Assembly (NCBI GenBank): GCA_001552765.1
Contig: KQ959480.1
Location: forward strand, 55,434-106,933
Length of the DNA stretch: 51,500 nt
Reading direction: 5' to 3'
Origin: Bacteroidales bacterium KA00344
GTDB taxonomy: Bacteria; Bacteroidota; Bacteroidia; Bacteroidales; Bacteroidaceae
In this document: positions 17,115-26,009 of the stretch, in pieces
Layout of the letters: every line of letters starts with the position of its first letter
Numbering within the stretch: the first letter of the stretch is position 1
Program-made: the position numbers and the translations under genes
Notes under the pieces: generated by a model
What the model was told of the DNA's origin: nothing
Databases searched by the model: none
The model's input: only the letters and a program-made list of their open reading frames with translations

Positions 17115-18617
17115 CTAACGGCTTTTGTGGCCCGCATAAACACCATTTGAAAGCTGCGGAGAACCATTGTGTGAGCTCTTCGTACCAATAACGGAGAGTA
17201 TATCACCCACTTTCAGTCCAACAGCTTTTACAAGTCCCTTGCGAGCTTCTCCCTGCGCGCCGAAGGTGGGATAACAACCATAGACACACATCTCTGTGTC
17301 GCCATCCTTGATATGAACGTTGCCATAGCTGGCATTGTCAATACTCGTCACTTGACCCGTCACCATGTAATAGGTTTTAGAATCGTCCTTCTTGGTAAGC
17401 ACATCAGCTATAGAAGCCTTTGTCACCACCACATGTTTCTCAGCAACAGCACCGAGCATCTGGGCATTGCTCTTGTATTCTCCACGCTTACCTACTAAGG
17501 TAACCACGTCACCTTCTTTGTAACCCTTAGCAGTAAAGTCAGCCAATCCATAAACGTAAACACTACCTGAGTAATCCTTAATGTAAAAATTACCGTATTT
17601 AGCGCTCTTAATGCTTTCTATCACACCGGACACGCGATACTGCGTTTCGCCCGTTTCGGCAGCGAGGAACTCGGCTACGGTTGCCGGCACGATGGCTCCA
17701 AGCTGGCACAAAGTAGTCTCGGACGTATAGTTCTTGCTACCATCTGTCGTATGGAACACTATCTTTGTGCTACGGTCTCCACCAACATTCGCGGCAGCCC
17801 TAAACTTCACAACCGTATTTGTTCCGGCCGAATGAATCGAGGAAATAGACAGCCACGACTTGGCTTTCTCAGGAACTTCTACCGATACACCCTGACCCTT
17901 GCAAGTAAGATAGCTGACAAATTCGCCACCCTCTACAGGCAACGTGTCGTTCTCTACAGAATCCACCTTGATGAGCGATTTATTGATGTTCAACACAGTA
18001 ACATTCTTCAACTCAATGGTTGATTTGTGTATTTCCTTCGGTCCCTGCACAGTTATCTCATCGCCAACTTCCAATCCCCAGCTGGTAAAGTTTTCCTCTT
18101 TACCATCTTTATCGAGCGTACCATAAATGTAGATAGAGCCGGTGGCATCTTTGAGATACCAGTTGCCGTATTTGGTATTGGTAATCGCCGTACAAATACC
18201 GGTCACCATATAGGTCTTTTTTTCCGGACCCTCGATCACTTCCTTACAAGTTGCCGGAGAAATCTTTGGCAAACCCTGTATCACATTGATATGCTGCACA
18301 TTACCACCACAGGTAAGCAGCAGATCTGCTGTCCGACCATCGAGCGTGGCAGGAGCCGTGAAGGACACTTTTATCGAGTCTCCCGCCTCTCCTTTGACGG
18401 GTGATACGGTCAACCATTTTGACACACCGGTAGTGTCAATCGACCAACTGTCCGTAACGTTCATAGTGATGTTTGTCGTACCTCCGTCTTCCGGAATGGA
18501 AACGTATGAGGACGACAGCTGAACATTATTCAAGCGGTAACTATAATCAGCATCCGAGCAGCCAGCCAGCATGGCCATAGCTGCAACGAATGATGGAAGA
18601 ATATATCTTAATTTCAT
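17115..18617 (-). CDS. Surface lipoprotein with BACON-like and three OB-fold-like repeats
   Basis: A protein of 500 aa with a lipobox (MLAGC, Cys 20). The domain order is a BACON-like Ig domain (about 30-115), OB-fold-like repeat 1 (about 130-215), a second BACON-like domain (about 220-310), OB repeat 2 (about 320-395) and OB repeat 3 (about 405-490). Each OB repeat carries Y-x-V-(S/T)-G and a YGNxxIKD-like strand followed by VYG (YGNWYLKD, YGNFYIKD, YGNVHIKD). It starts 18 nt after the TonB receptor gene, so the two form an operon and probably an outer-membrane uptake pair. BACON domains usually bind glycan or mucin, and OB-folds bind nucleic acid or sugar. The ligand is unknown. Confidence 0.75.
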   Translation of the reverse strand: MKLRYILPSFVAAMAMLAGCSDADYSYRLNNVQLSSSYVSIPEDGGTTNITMNVTDSWSIDTTGVSKWLTVSPVKGEAGDSIKVSFTAPATLDGRTADLLLTCGGNVQHINVIQGLPKISPATCKEVIEGPEKKTYMVTGICTAITNTKYGNWYLKDATGSIYIYGTLDKDGKEENFTSWGLEVGDEITVQGPKEIHKSTIELKNVTVLNINKSLIKVDSVENDTLPVEGGEFVSYLTCKGQGVSVEVPEKAKSWLSISSIHSAGTNTVVKFRAAANVGGDRSTKIVFHTTDGSKNYTSETTLCQLGAIVPATVAEFLAAETGETQYRVSGVIESIKSAKYGNFYIKDYSGSVYVYGLADFTAKGYKEGDVVTLVGKRGEYKSNAQMLGAVAEKHVVVTKASIADVLTKKDDSKTYYMVTGQVTSIDNASYGNVHIKDGDTEMCVYGCYPTFGAQGEARKGLVKAVGLKVGDILSVIGTKSSHNGSPQLSNGVYAGHKSR

Positions 18618-18635
18618 TGTGTCTTAACTTTTTGA

Positions 18636-21600
18636 TTAGTTGAAAATATACCTAACCCCAACAGATGCATACCAGCACTGGCCAATGGAATGGTTGGGAG
18701 CCCATGTCTTAGTTTTGCCATTGATAGAAGCGGGGGTAGAGAATGTGGCATAGCCATCAGCATCAACTCCCTCGTACTTCAGCACTCGTGGGTCACGGCC
18801 AATCTCCGGATTCAGGTACTTAGCTACGCCCCAACTTGAGTTAAAGAAGTTGAGCACGTTCTTCATATCAAAGCTCAGCTGCAGCTTGTGTTTAGTTTGC
18901 CCTATGTTCAGTTTGAAATCGTGCTTGTAGCTGAAGTCGATGCGATGTACCCAAGGAGAATACAGGCTGTAGGACTCGGCGTATTCGCCCTGATGATTTT
19001 TCAGATATTTGTTGTTATGAACATAGTCCATGAAGCGCGTCTTATCACCTTCCGACACGAAACGGAACTCGCCGTTTTCCACCTGCTTGTCTGTAGGAAT
19101 ATAGATAGCGTCATAGTTATAACCGTCGCTGTTCATATCATTGACCATCATATAAGAATAGTTGTAAGTGCCCCGACGACCTTCGTAGATAAAACTATAG
19201 TGGTTGCCCGACTTGTCGTGAGCGGTCAGCGAAGCCACCAAACGGTCCGGCGTAACGTTCTGTGCATTGTGGAGCTGAACAAAGTTAGGCCCCTCCACAG
19301 TAGATATATAGTTCAACACCGAAGCTGCATTGGAGCCGGGCAGACTGGTCAATTCCTTAGACACCGTGTGGGTATACGCAGCCATCATGCTGAGCCATTC
19401 GAACGGTCGGGCATTGATGCTGGCGTTAAAGATAAAACCATGACCCTTGCGACTGTTCTCCAACATATAGGCAGGAGTGTTGATTGTAAAGCCGACAGGA
19501 TAGATCGAGCGGTTGTCGGCACCGTTGAAACGAGAGAAACCGCCCACATAAGGCACACTCCAATCCCTCAGCACAGTGGCATAAACATTCTTGTTGAAAA
19601 TGCCCTCAACCGTTACACTCAATGGGAAATCTACAGGAAGAGCATAGTCTACTGCCAAAGAGGTTTTCCAAATCTGAGGCATCTTGAAATCGGGATCAAC
19701 AGCAGAAATAGAAGAAGGAACAGCCCCTTCGTCAGGAGTAATGGTCATGGGATAACCCAACGATTCCAACTTTTTTTGCAACGCGGCAATCGTGGGTTTG
19801 CCGTTGGCATCGGTCACGAGTCCGCCTGCAAACGTATCCATTTTGAAACCTTTTTTACTTGCATTCTTGGCATTAGTCATGGCCTGATACTGCACCATAC
19901 CACTATTGGTGGGCATATTGGTGAAGAATACTAAAGGCAGGCGTCCTGAGAACAAGCCCGTACCTCCACGCAGCTTCAAACTCTTGTCGCCCAACACATC
20001 ATAGGTGAAACCTACACGGGGAGACAGGGTGATGCTGTTGTCCGGCCACTTACCGGTGTCGATATGGCGACCGTTGTAATCGAGATCGTATATAGCCTTG
20101 TTGGTCATCAAATCGCCATTGTCAAAGAAGAATCCGTCAAGGCGAAGTCCATAGGTCAGCTTAAACTTATTGTTTGCCTGCCATTCGTCCTGAACATAAA
20201 GCCCCAACTTGTTGTAATTGACGCGGGCCGCAGGAGAGCCTTCACCATTGTAACCGTAGGTCAGGTTTACGATTTCAGGAGCAGCACCCGTCAGGAAATC
20301 GTTGAGCGAATGATAACGATAATAGCCTGTACCGCTTCTCATATACTGGTTGTCGGCCATCTGATGCTCATAATTGATACCACCCATGATTTTATGATTG
20401 CCCAAATAATAGGTCAAGTCATCCTTCACATTCCATACATTATTGTGTACGGCATTGTTCCAGGTAAACAGTTCATATCCCAACGCGATGTAGTTTTCGC
20501 CGTTGCCATCGAGAATATCGATGAAGGGGAATTCTGAAGAATCTGAATAGCGCAAATCGTCAAGCTTAGAATATGTTGCCAGGAACTGGTTTGAAAGATT
20601 GTTGCTGATACGGCTGTTCAAGTCCAACGAGAACGAATGAACAATTCCGTCTAACGCATACAACGAATTGGCATATGTCATGGCATATTGGGAAGTACGC
20701 GAGTAGGCCGAACGGTTACCACCATCCATTGACGAGGCATTGGGAGCTCTCCATGCACGATTTTTTGTGTAATTGTAGCGCAAAGCCAAATGGTGCATCG
20801 TGTTGATATTCCAGTCCAAGCGGGCTAAGAGCTTATAGTTAGACTGGTCACTGGGAAAACTGCTGAAAGATCCTGTGTTATATCCATATTTGCTTTTCAC
20901 ATGGTCAGACACGGCCTTCATATCGGCTGCAGTGACACGAGAGATATAGTTGTCGGCATCCATCACACCATCTTCCGAAGCTCTCCATCGGTTGGCAATT
21001 GAAGGCGTCTTCGACATTTCACCGTTCACGAAGAAGAACAATTTGTCTTTCAATATCGGACCACCCAACGTGAAACCGTATGTCGTGTTGCGGTCTCTCT
21101 CACGAGCACCTAAAATCTGCTCTTTATCAATGGCATCGCCACGCATCTGCTCATTGCGATGATAGATGTATGCGGAACCCTTGAACGTGTTGGTACCCGA
21201 TTTGGTAATCGCATTCACACCGCCACCGATAAAGTTGGTCTGGCGCACGTCGAATGGAGAAACCACAACCTGCATCTCTTCGATGGCATCGATAGAAATT
21301 GGGCTGCCACCACCGGGGAGCCCAGCCGACAAACCGAAGTTGTTGTTGAAGTCGGCTCCGTCTACCGTAAAATTGGCCGTACGACCGTCAGTACCACCAA
21401 AGCTCATGCCATTGCCGCCATACGGAGACAAACGTGTAAAGTCTGTAATGCTGCGGCTCACTGTCGGCATATTGCTCATCATGCTACCGGAGATGTTAGT
21501 AGAAGCACCGGTCTTCTCCGTAGTAAACTTTGTGGCATTGGCAGATACCACCACTTCGCCAAGCTGTTGAGCATCCTCAGACAAAGAGGTGTTCAGGTTG

Positions 21601-21902
21601 TAGGTCTCGGCCAACACAAGAGTTATGCCTTTCACCACCTTGGTTTCATAACCAATGTATGAAATTTTCACCTCGTAGGGACCGCCCACACGCATACCAT
21701 TAATGCTGTACATACCTTTAGCATTGGTAACAGCCATGTAGCGGGTGCCGGAAGGAATGTGAACTGCCTCAATGGTTGCACCGATAACATCGTCTCCATC
21801 CGCAGTGACCTTACCGCTAATACCGGAAGTTGTGATCTGTGCCATGATTGATGTCGTACACATCAATACAACTGCAATCAGAAAGAACAATCTTTTCTGC
21901 AT
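18636..21902 (-). CDS. Oar-like TonB-dependent outer-membrane receptor
   Basis: A protein of 1088 aa with signal peptide MQKRLFFLIAVVLMCTTSIMAQ. It has an N-terminal carboxypeptidase-regulatory-like beta-sandwich (about 28-110), a plug domain (about 115-240, with VVVSPFDVRQTNFIGGGVNAITKSGTNTFKG) and a large barrel ending VGVRYIFN. The layout matches the Oar/TonB-receptor subgroup rather than SusC: no SusC signature LYLIDG and no SusD neighbour. It transports an unidentified, probably peptide- or nucleic-acid-like, substrate across the outer membrane with TonB energy. It is first in a two-gene operon with the OB-fold lipoprotein; a -7 box lies at 21964-21971. Confidence 0.9.
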   Translation of the reverse strand: MQKRLFFLIAVVLMCTTSIMAQITTSGISGKVTADGDDVIGATIEAVHIPSGTRYMAVTNAKGMYSINGMRVGGPYEVKISYIGYETKVVKGITLVLAETYNLNTSLSEDAQQLGEVVVSANATKFTTEKTGASTNISGSMMSNMPTVSRSITDFTRLSPYGGNGMSFGGTDGRTANFTVDGADFNNNFGLSAGLPGGGSPISIDAIEEMQVVVSPFDVRQTNFIGGGVNAITKSGTNTFKGSAYIYHRNEQMRGDAIDKEQILGARERDRNTTYGFTLGGPILKDKLFFFVNGEMSKTPSIANRWRASEDGVMDADNYISRVTAADMKAVSDHVKSKYGYNTGSFSSFPSDQSNYKLLARLDWNINTMHHLALRYNYTKNRAWRAPNASSMDGGNRSAYSRTSQYAMTYANSLYALDGIVHSFSLDLNSRISNNLSNQFLATYSKLDDLRYSDSSEFPFIDILDGNGENYIALGYELFTWNNAVHNNVWNVKDDLTYYLGNHKIMGGINYEHQMADNQYMRSGTGYYRYHSLNDFLTGAAPEIVNLTYGYNGEGSPAARVNYNKLGLYVQDEWQANNKFKLTYGLRLDGFFFDNGDLMTNKAIYDLDYNGRHIDTGKWPDNSITLSPRVGFTYDVLGDKSLKLRGGTGLFSGRLPLVFFTNMPTNSGMVQYQAMTNAKNASKKGFKMDTFAGGLVTDANGKPTIAALQKKLESLGYPMTITPDEGAVPSSISAVDPDFKMPQIWKTSLAVDYALPVDFPLSVTVEGIFNKNVYATVLRDWSVPYVGGFSRFNGADNRSIYPVGFTINTPAYMLENSRKGHGFIFNASINARPFEWLSMMAAYTHTVSKELTSLPGSNAASVLNYISTVEGPNFVQLHNAQNVTPDRLVASLTAHDKSGNHYSFIYEGRRGTYNYSYMMVNDMNSDGYNYDAIYIPTDKQVENGEFRFVSEGDKTRFMDYVHNNKYLKNHQGEYAESYSLYSPWVHRIDFSYKHDFKLNIGQTKHKLQLSFDMKNVLNFFNSSWGVAKYLNPEIGRDPRVLKYEGVDADGYATFSTPASINGKTKTWAPNHSIGQCWYASVGVRYIFN

Positions 21903-21963
21903 AAGTTTTATAAAATTTAAATTAATTCAGATGGGAAAAATCCCCATTTTTACCTAACAACTG

Positions 21964-21971
21964 CAAAATTA
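21964..21971 (-). promoter_or_regulatory. -7 box of the TonB receptor operon
   Basis: The minus strand reads TAATTTTG, 62 nt before the start codon. A TTTG lies further upstream at 21998-22001, a longer spacing than usual. Confidence 0.4.
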
Positions 21972-22273
21972 AGTAAAAAAAACGAGGAAGATGTTACCAA
22001 ACAGTTAAAAAGTTATGTCATCAGGGAAAACGATACTTTGTTATGCCACATTTTCTAAAAGAAGTTCTGTTTAGTCAATTTCGGGATTGCAATTTCTATC
22101 TTTCGATGAACATTGTGAATACAAATCAATATACAGGCATAAAGAATTATATGCATGACTCCATTGTGTATGCAGTTCCTTTTGATAAAACGGTTTCCGG
22201 TTCAGGTAAAAATTGATGCCCCAAGCGCATTGTTATAGGGTTCGATTCCGCAGTATGGCATGGTGGGATTTTT

Positions 22274-22661
22274 CTTTACAAACAGTCCTTTATATTTCGA
22301 TTATTTCAAAACAATCTTGCCTTCGTCCGAAATTCGTCAAAATTTAGCATATTCGTAGTAGGCTTATAGTCAGCGCATTACGAAAAAATGCTTTAGCATT
22401 CCCTTTTTCGTCAGCTGCGGTTGAATATCGAATGGCAGTACGGATAAGGCTTAACCGCAGTGCGAATGAGCCTTAGTCGCGTTGCCGTTAGGGCTTATTC
22501 GTATCACCTTTAGGGCTTTGCCATCGGATGACGGAATACAAAACCTGCAAACGTGGTTGTTTTCACGTTTTTTGTGTGGGTAATAAGGGCAGAAACATAG
22601 CCCTTTTTGCGCTGGATGCTTCGAAAATATTTACCGAAAAACGGTAATCATATTTTACATA
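22274..22661. repeat. Dispersed intergenic element, copy B
   Basis: It aligns with copy A without net gaps over about 387 bp (constant offset 13,911 at six landmarks). The most similar parts are the leader (22275-22314), the 22-nt array (22445-22532) and the trailer 22592-22661, with ACCGAAAAACGGTAAT conserved. It sits between two divergent genes. Confidence 0.8.
22445..22532. repeat. Degenerate 22-nt tandem array in copy B (four units)
   Basis: Units start at 22445 (TAAGGCT), 22467 (TGAGCCT), 22489 (TAGGGCT) and 22511 (TAGGGCT). Each unit resembles the unit of the same rank in copy A; unit 1 shares AAGGCTTAACCGCAG or GGGCTTAACCGCAG. The first unit is preceded in both copies by ATATCGAA-GGCAGT and the same 5-nt offset. 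Confidence 0.7.
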
Positions 22662-22818
22662 AATGGAATATGTAACTTAACCGAAATCGTTTTTATACTA
22701 TCTCCATTAACGCCTGTCTTCCTGTCTTTAAATCGTCTCAGATCAGAAAGAAACGCGAGAGCTGCAGGGCAATACATATTTTATATAGCACAGCTCCCCA
22801 TAATTCAAGATAAATCAC

Positions 22819-22826
22819 TAACTTTG
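22819..22826 (+). promoter_or_regulatory. -7 box of rlmD
   Basis: TAACTTTG fits TAnnTTTG, 19 nt before the ATG. The leader would be very short. Confidence 0.45.
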
Positions 22827-22845
22827 CAGCCAAATAAAAAATATT

Positions 22846-24303
22846 ATGAGCCGAAAGCGAAAAGATCTCCCATTACTTGAGAATATTACCATAGAAGCTG
22901 TTGCCGCAGAAGGGAAAAGTCTGTTTCATCATGACGGCAAAGTGGTGTTTGTGCCATTTTGTGTGCCCGGCGACATAGTCGATGTACAGATTGTGAAGAA
23001 AAGACGAAGCTACTGCGAAGGACGAGTTGAACGCTTCGTTGAATTAAGTAAGATGCGCGCAACCCCCATGTGCGAACACTTTGGCATCTGCGGGGGATGC
23101 AAATGGCAGAATTTGCCATACGAAGAACAGTTGAAAGCCAAACAAAACCAAGTGTTCGACCTGCTTTCGCGCATCGGCAAAATAGAACTGCCCGAATTCA
23201 GCCCAATCATGGGATCGGTGAAAACGATGGAATATCGCAACAAGCTGGAATTTGGCTGCAGCAACAAACGATGGTACACTAAAGAAGAACTGGCCGACGA
23301 CCAATTAGACTTGAACGCTCAAGACAACTCTGCCATCGGTTTCCACATCACCGGAGCATTCGATAAGATTTATCCCATACGGAAATGCTGGCTCATGGAC
23401 GACTTGCATAACGACATACGCAACGAGGTGGAGCGCTACGCCAAACAAATAGGCATGACCTTCTACGACATCCGCGAACAGCACGGAATGTTGCGCAATC
23501 TGATGTTCCGAACATCCAATTCAGGCGAGTGGATGCTGCTCGTTCAGTTCCATTATGACACTCCTGAGGATGAAGCAATGGGGCAAAAGCTACTCCAACA
23601 TATTGCTGATACATTTCCACAAATAACTTCGCTGCTATACGTGGACAATCAAAAAGGCAACGACACGTTCGGCGACTTGGAACTAACAACGTTCAAGGGT
23701 TCCGATTTTATATGTGAAAAAATGGATGACTTGAAGTTCAAGGTGGGTCCCAAGAGCTTCTACCAGACCAATACCGAGCAGGCTTATCATCTTTACAGCG
23801 TGGTGAAGTCATACTGCTTTGATGCTGACGAGAACTCCGAAACCCCTCAAGAGCCACCGCTCATCTACGACCTATACACCGGCACAGGCACCATTGCCAA
23901 TTTCGTTGCCAAAAAGGCAAGCAAAGTTGTTGGCATAGAATTTGTGCCTGAGGCTATCGAGGATGCGAAAACAAACAGTCGGATTAACCATATCGAGAAT
24001 ACGGAATTTCTGGCAGGAGACATGAAAGATATTCTCACAGAAGAATTCATACAGGAACACGGCCGTCCCGACATCATCATTACCGACCCCCCTCGTGCGG
24101 GAATGCATCAAGATGTTGTCAATGTTATATTGGCTGCTGCTCCCCGGAGCATTGTCTATGTGAGCTGTAACCCCGCAACTCAAGCCCGCGATTTGGCCCT
24201 GCTTGATCAAGATTATAAAGTGGTGGCCGTACAACCCGTTGATATGTTTCCGCATACTCCACACGTTGAAAATGTGGTAAAACTCGTGAAAAGAGCTCAA
24301 TAA
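22846..24303 (+). CDS. rlmD: 23S rRNA (uracil-C5)-methyltransferase, RlmD family
   Basis: A protein of 485 aa. It has an N-terminal TRAM domain (about 5-65), the iron-sulfur cluster region CEHFGICGGCKWQ (about 76-88) and a C-terminal SAM-dependent Rossmann domain. Visible motifs are FYQTNTEQA (near 305), LYTGTGTIANF (near 345), IITDPPRAGMH (near 410) and the catalytic Cys in VYVSCNPATQARDL (near 440). It methylates C5 of a uridine in 23S rRNA using SAM. The exact position (U1939 in Escherichia coli RlmD) is not provable here; Bacteroidetes RumA-type enzymes may have broader or different targets. Confidence 0.88.
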   Translation: MSRKRKDLPLLENITIEAVAAEGKSLFHHDGKVVFVPFCVPGDIVDVQIVKKRRSYCEGRVERFVELSKMRATPMCEHFGICGGCKWQNLPYEEQLKAKQNQVFDLLSRIGKIELPEFSPIMGSVKTMEYRNKLEFGCSNKRWYTKEELADDQLDLNAQDNSAIGFHITGAFDKIYPIRKCWLMDDLHNDIRNEVERYAKQIGMTFYDIREQHGMLRNLMFRTSNSGEWMLLVQFHYDTPEDEAMGQKLLQHIADTFPQITSLLYVDNQKGNDTFGDLELTTFKGSDFICEKMDDLKFKVGPKSFYQTNTEQAYHLYSVVKSYCFDADENSETPQEPPLIYDLYTGTGTIANFVAKKASKVVGIEFVPEAIEDAKTNSRINHIENTEFLAGDMKDILTEEFIQEHGRPDIIITDPPRAGMHQDVVNVILAAAPRSIVYVSCNPATQARDLALLDQDYKVVAVQPVDMFPHTPHVENVVKLVKRAQ

Positions 24304-24380
24304 AAACAGAAAAAAGGCTCTGTTCGAGGTGCTAAGCTGTTAAAAACAGATTAAAAGCACATTATTTACGATTAATTTCA

Positions 24381-24388
24381 TAAATTTG
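24381..24388 (+). promoter_or_regulatory. -7 box of rpoD
   Basis: TAAATTTG (TAnnTTTG) lies 82 nt before the ATG. The -33 element is not clear. Confidence 0.4.
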
Positions 24389-24470
24389 CAATCCATTTTA
24401 CAAAGTAGAATCGGATTTTTTTTAGGATTATCAGGTATTAGTCACAACACTGTAATTAGGAAAGGTAAAT

Positions 24471-25343
24471 ATGCGTCAGCTAAAAATTCAAAAGAGTATA
24501 ACAAATCGCTCCAGTGAGGCTCTGGACAGATATTTAGTGGAGATAGGTCGTGTGCCAATGATTACCGTTGAGGAGGAAATAGAATTGGCACAGGCCATAC
24601 GCAAGGGCGGCAAAGCAGGTGAACGTGCCAAAGAGAAATTGGTGAAAGCCAATCTCCGCTTTGTCGTGTCTGTAGCTAAGCAATATCAGCATCAGGGGTT
24701 GAGCCTCACCGACCTCATCGACGAGGGCAACATTGGACTTGTGAAAGCTGCCGAAAAATTTGACGAAACACGTGGTTTCAAATTCATTTCGTACGCTGTT
24801 TGGTGGATTCGTCAAAGCATTCTTCAGGCTATTGCAGAGCAGAGCCGCATTGTTCGACTACCACTGAATCAGGTTGGTGCACTCTCTAAAATCAATTCAG
24901 AGATTGCTAAGTTTGAGCAGGAAAATCAGAGACGTCCTTCCGTTCAGGAGCTTTCCAAACTGACAAACATCGAAGAATCCAAGATAGATCAGACTATCAA
25001 AGCCGACAACCATCACATGAGCATCGACGCGCCTTTTCAGGAGGACGATGACAACAGCATGGCCGACGTGCTTTCATCGGGAGATGACAGTCGAGCCGAT
25101 AAGCAGGTGGACTATGAAAGCATGGCAAAGGAACTCGACGCGGTGCTGCGCAATGTCTTGAAAGAAAGAGAAATTACCATTATCTGCGAGTGTTTCGGCA
25201 TAGGTCGCCCCGAGAAAGGGCTTGAAGAAATTGGTGCTCAACTAGGATTGACTCGAGAACGTGTGCGTCAAATTCGCGAGAAAAGCATCGTAAAATTGCG
25301 CGAAAGCGGACACGCCAAGCTGCTCATCAAATACTTAGGTTAA
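24471..25343 (+). CDS. rpoD: Primary RNA polymerase sigma factor (short Bacteroidetes RpoD)
   Basis: A protein of 290 aa. It begins MRQLKIQKSITNRSS, as Bacteroidetes primary sigma factors do, and lacks region 1.1. Region 1.2 is SLDRYLVEIGRVP-like (DRYLVEIGRVPMI). Region 2 contains LIDEGNIGLVKAAEKFD and the -10 melting helix FKFISYAVWWIRQSI. Region 3 includes RPSVQELSKLTNI, and region 4.2 has the HTH LTRERVRQIREKSI. It directs transcription from the TAnnTTTG promoters found across this window. It is monocistronic and ends at a strong terminator. Confidence 0.97.
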   Translation: MRQLKIQKSITNRSSEALDRYLVEIGRVPMITVEEEIELAQAIRKGGKAGERAKEKLVKANLRFVVSVAKQYQHQGLSLTDLIDEGNIGLVKAAEKFDETRGFKFISYAVWWIRQSILQAIAEQSRIVRLPLNQVGALSKINSEIAKFEQENQRRPSVQELSKLTNIEESKIDQTIKADNHHMSIDAPFQEDDDNSMADVLSSGDDSRADKQVDYESMAKELDAVLRNVLKEREITIICECFGIGRPEKGLEEIGAQLGLTRERVRQIREKSIVKLRESGHAKLLIKYLG

Positions 25344-25422
25344 AACAAGCGGAAGTCTATGTGATACGAAACGACGAGAAACACTCCCGTTTCTATGGCT
25401 TCCCAGCACCTGAAAAGAATAT

Positions 25423-25464
25423 ACGCAAAAGCCCAACAAACGATCGTCCGTTGGGCTTTTGCGT
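25423..25464. terminator. Bidirectional terminator between rpoD and the HU gene
   Basis: A perfect 15-bp stem (25423-25437 with 25450-25464) has a 12-nt loop. The arms contain AAAA/TTTT so that both strands end in a T-run. It serves rpoD from the left and the HU gene from the right. Confidence 0.85.
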
Positions 25465-25489
25465 GTAAAGATTTGATGATTAAGCCGTT

Positions 25490-25774
25490 TTAACTGTGCT
25501 TTCGCGAAAAAATGCTGATGTTGTCGGAAGCTTTAAATACAACCTTATCACGCGCCTCGATAGTTATTTTTTCACCAGTGGCAGGGTTCGTACCCTTTCG
25601 TTCGGCCACGTGTTTAATAAAGAAGCGTCCAAAATCAGGAATGGCGACTTCCTGATCACCCTCACACAGATTGTCGGCAATGATGCCCAACATCGTGTTT
25701 ACGTATGTGGCCGCTTTCGCCTTAGAAATATTTGTTTTTTCGGCTAAAGCATCAATGAGTTGAGTTCGATTCAT
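25490..25774 (-). CDS. HU-family nucleoid DNA-binding protein
   Basis: A protein of 94 aa, standard HU length. It begins MNRTQLIDALAEKTNISKAKA and carries the HU signature GRFFIKHVAERKGTNPATGEKITIEA with the DNA-bending beta-arm and its NPATG tip. It bends and compacts DNA as a dimer. It is a single gene with a -7 box at 25851-25858 and a palindromic leader. Confidence 0.95.
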   Translation of the reverse strand: MNRTQLIDALAEKTNISKAKAATYVNTMLGIIADNLCEGDQEVAIPDFGRFFIKHVAERKGTNPATGEKITIEARDKVVFKASDNISIFSRKHS

Positions 25775-25824
25775 AGTCTTGTTTCTTTTTGTTTATATCA
25801 TTTGACAGAACGAAGTATACCACT

Positions 25825-25836
25825 ACTGCATGCAGT
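25825..25836 (-). promoter_or_regulatory. Perfect 12-bp palindrome in the HU leader
   Basis: ACTGCATGCAGT lies between the -7 box and the start codon. With the outer ACCACT/AGTGGT it could form a leader hairpin or an operator. Confidence 0.4.
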
Positions 25837-25850
25837 GGTTTCTCCTTGTG

Positions 25851-25858
25851 CAAAGGTA
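25851..25858 (-). promoter_or_regulatory. -7 box of the HU gene
   Basis: The minus strand reads TACCTTTG (TAnnTTTG), 77 nt before the start codon. No clear -33. Confidence 0.45.
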
Positions 25859-25886
25859 ATACTTTTATCGCTAAATCTTAACTTTT

Positions 25887-25930
25887 GTAAAACGAAAAAT
25901 AGATAGTATTTCATCTATTTTTCGTTTTAC
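25887..25930 (-). terminator. Perfect 18-bp inverted repeat, terminator of the GH31-GH2 operon
   Basis: The arms 25887-25904 and 25913-25930 are perfectly complementary around an 8-nt loop. It lies 79 nt after the GH2 stop and upstream of the HU promoter. A T-rich arm on the minus strand fits termination. Confidence 0.7.
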
Positions 25931-26009
25931 TGTCAGGTATGCCATACTTTTGTGAGGTGTCGAAAATAAAAAGACACATCACCACAGGTACTTCGCTCCA
26001 AAAGCCATC

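Larger units (their letters stand above)
21903..22845. other. Gene-free divergent region with intergenic element copy B
   Basis: 943 bp without a credible gene. From left to right it holds the TonB receptor promoter (21964-21971), a stretch with no recognised feature, copy B of the dispersed element (22274-22661), and the rlmD promoter (22819-22826). Confidence 0.7.

Noticed and set aside
22228..22255. GGGTTCGATTCC, a tRNA T-loop-like sequence
   Set aside because: The flanking bases do not form a 5-bp T stem, and no acceptor, D or anticodon arm can be drawn.
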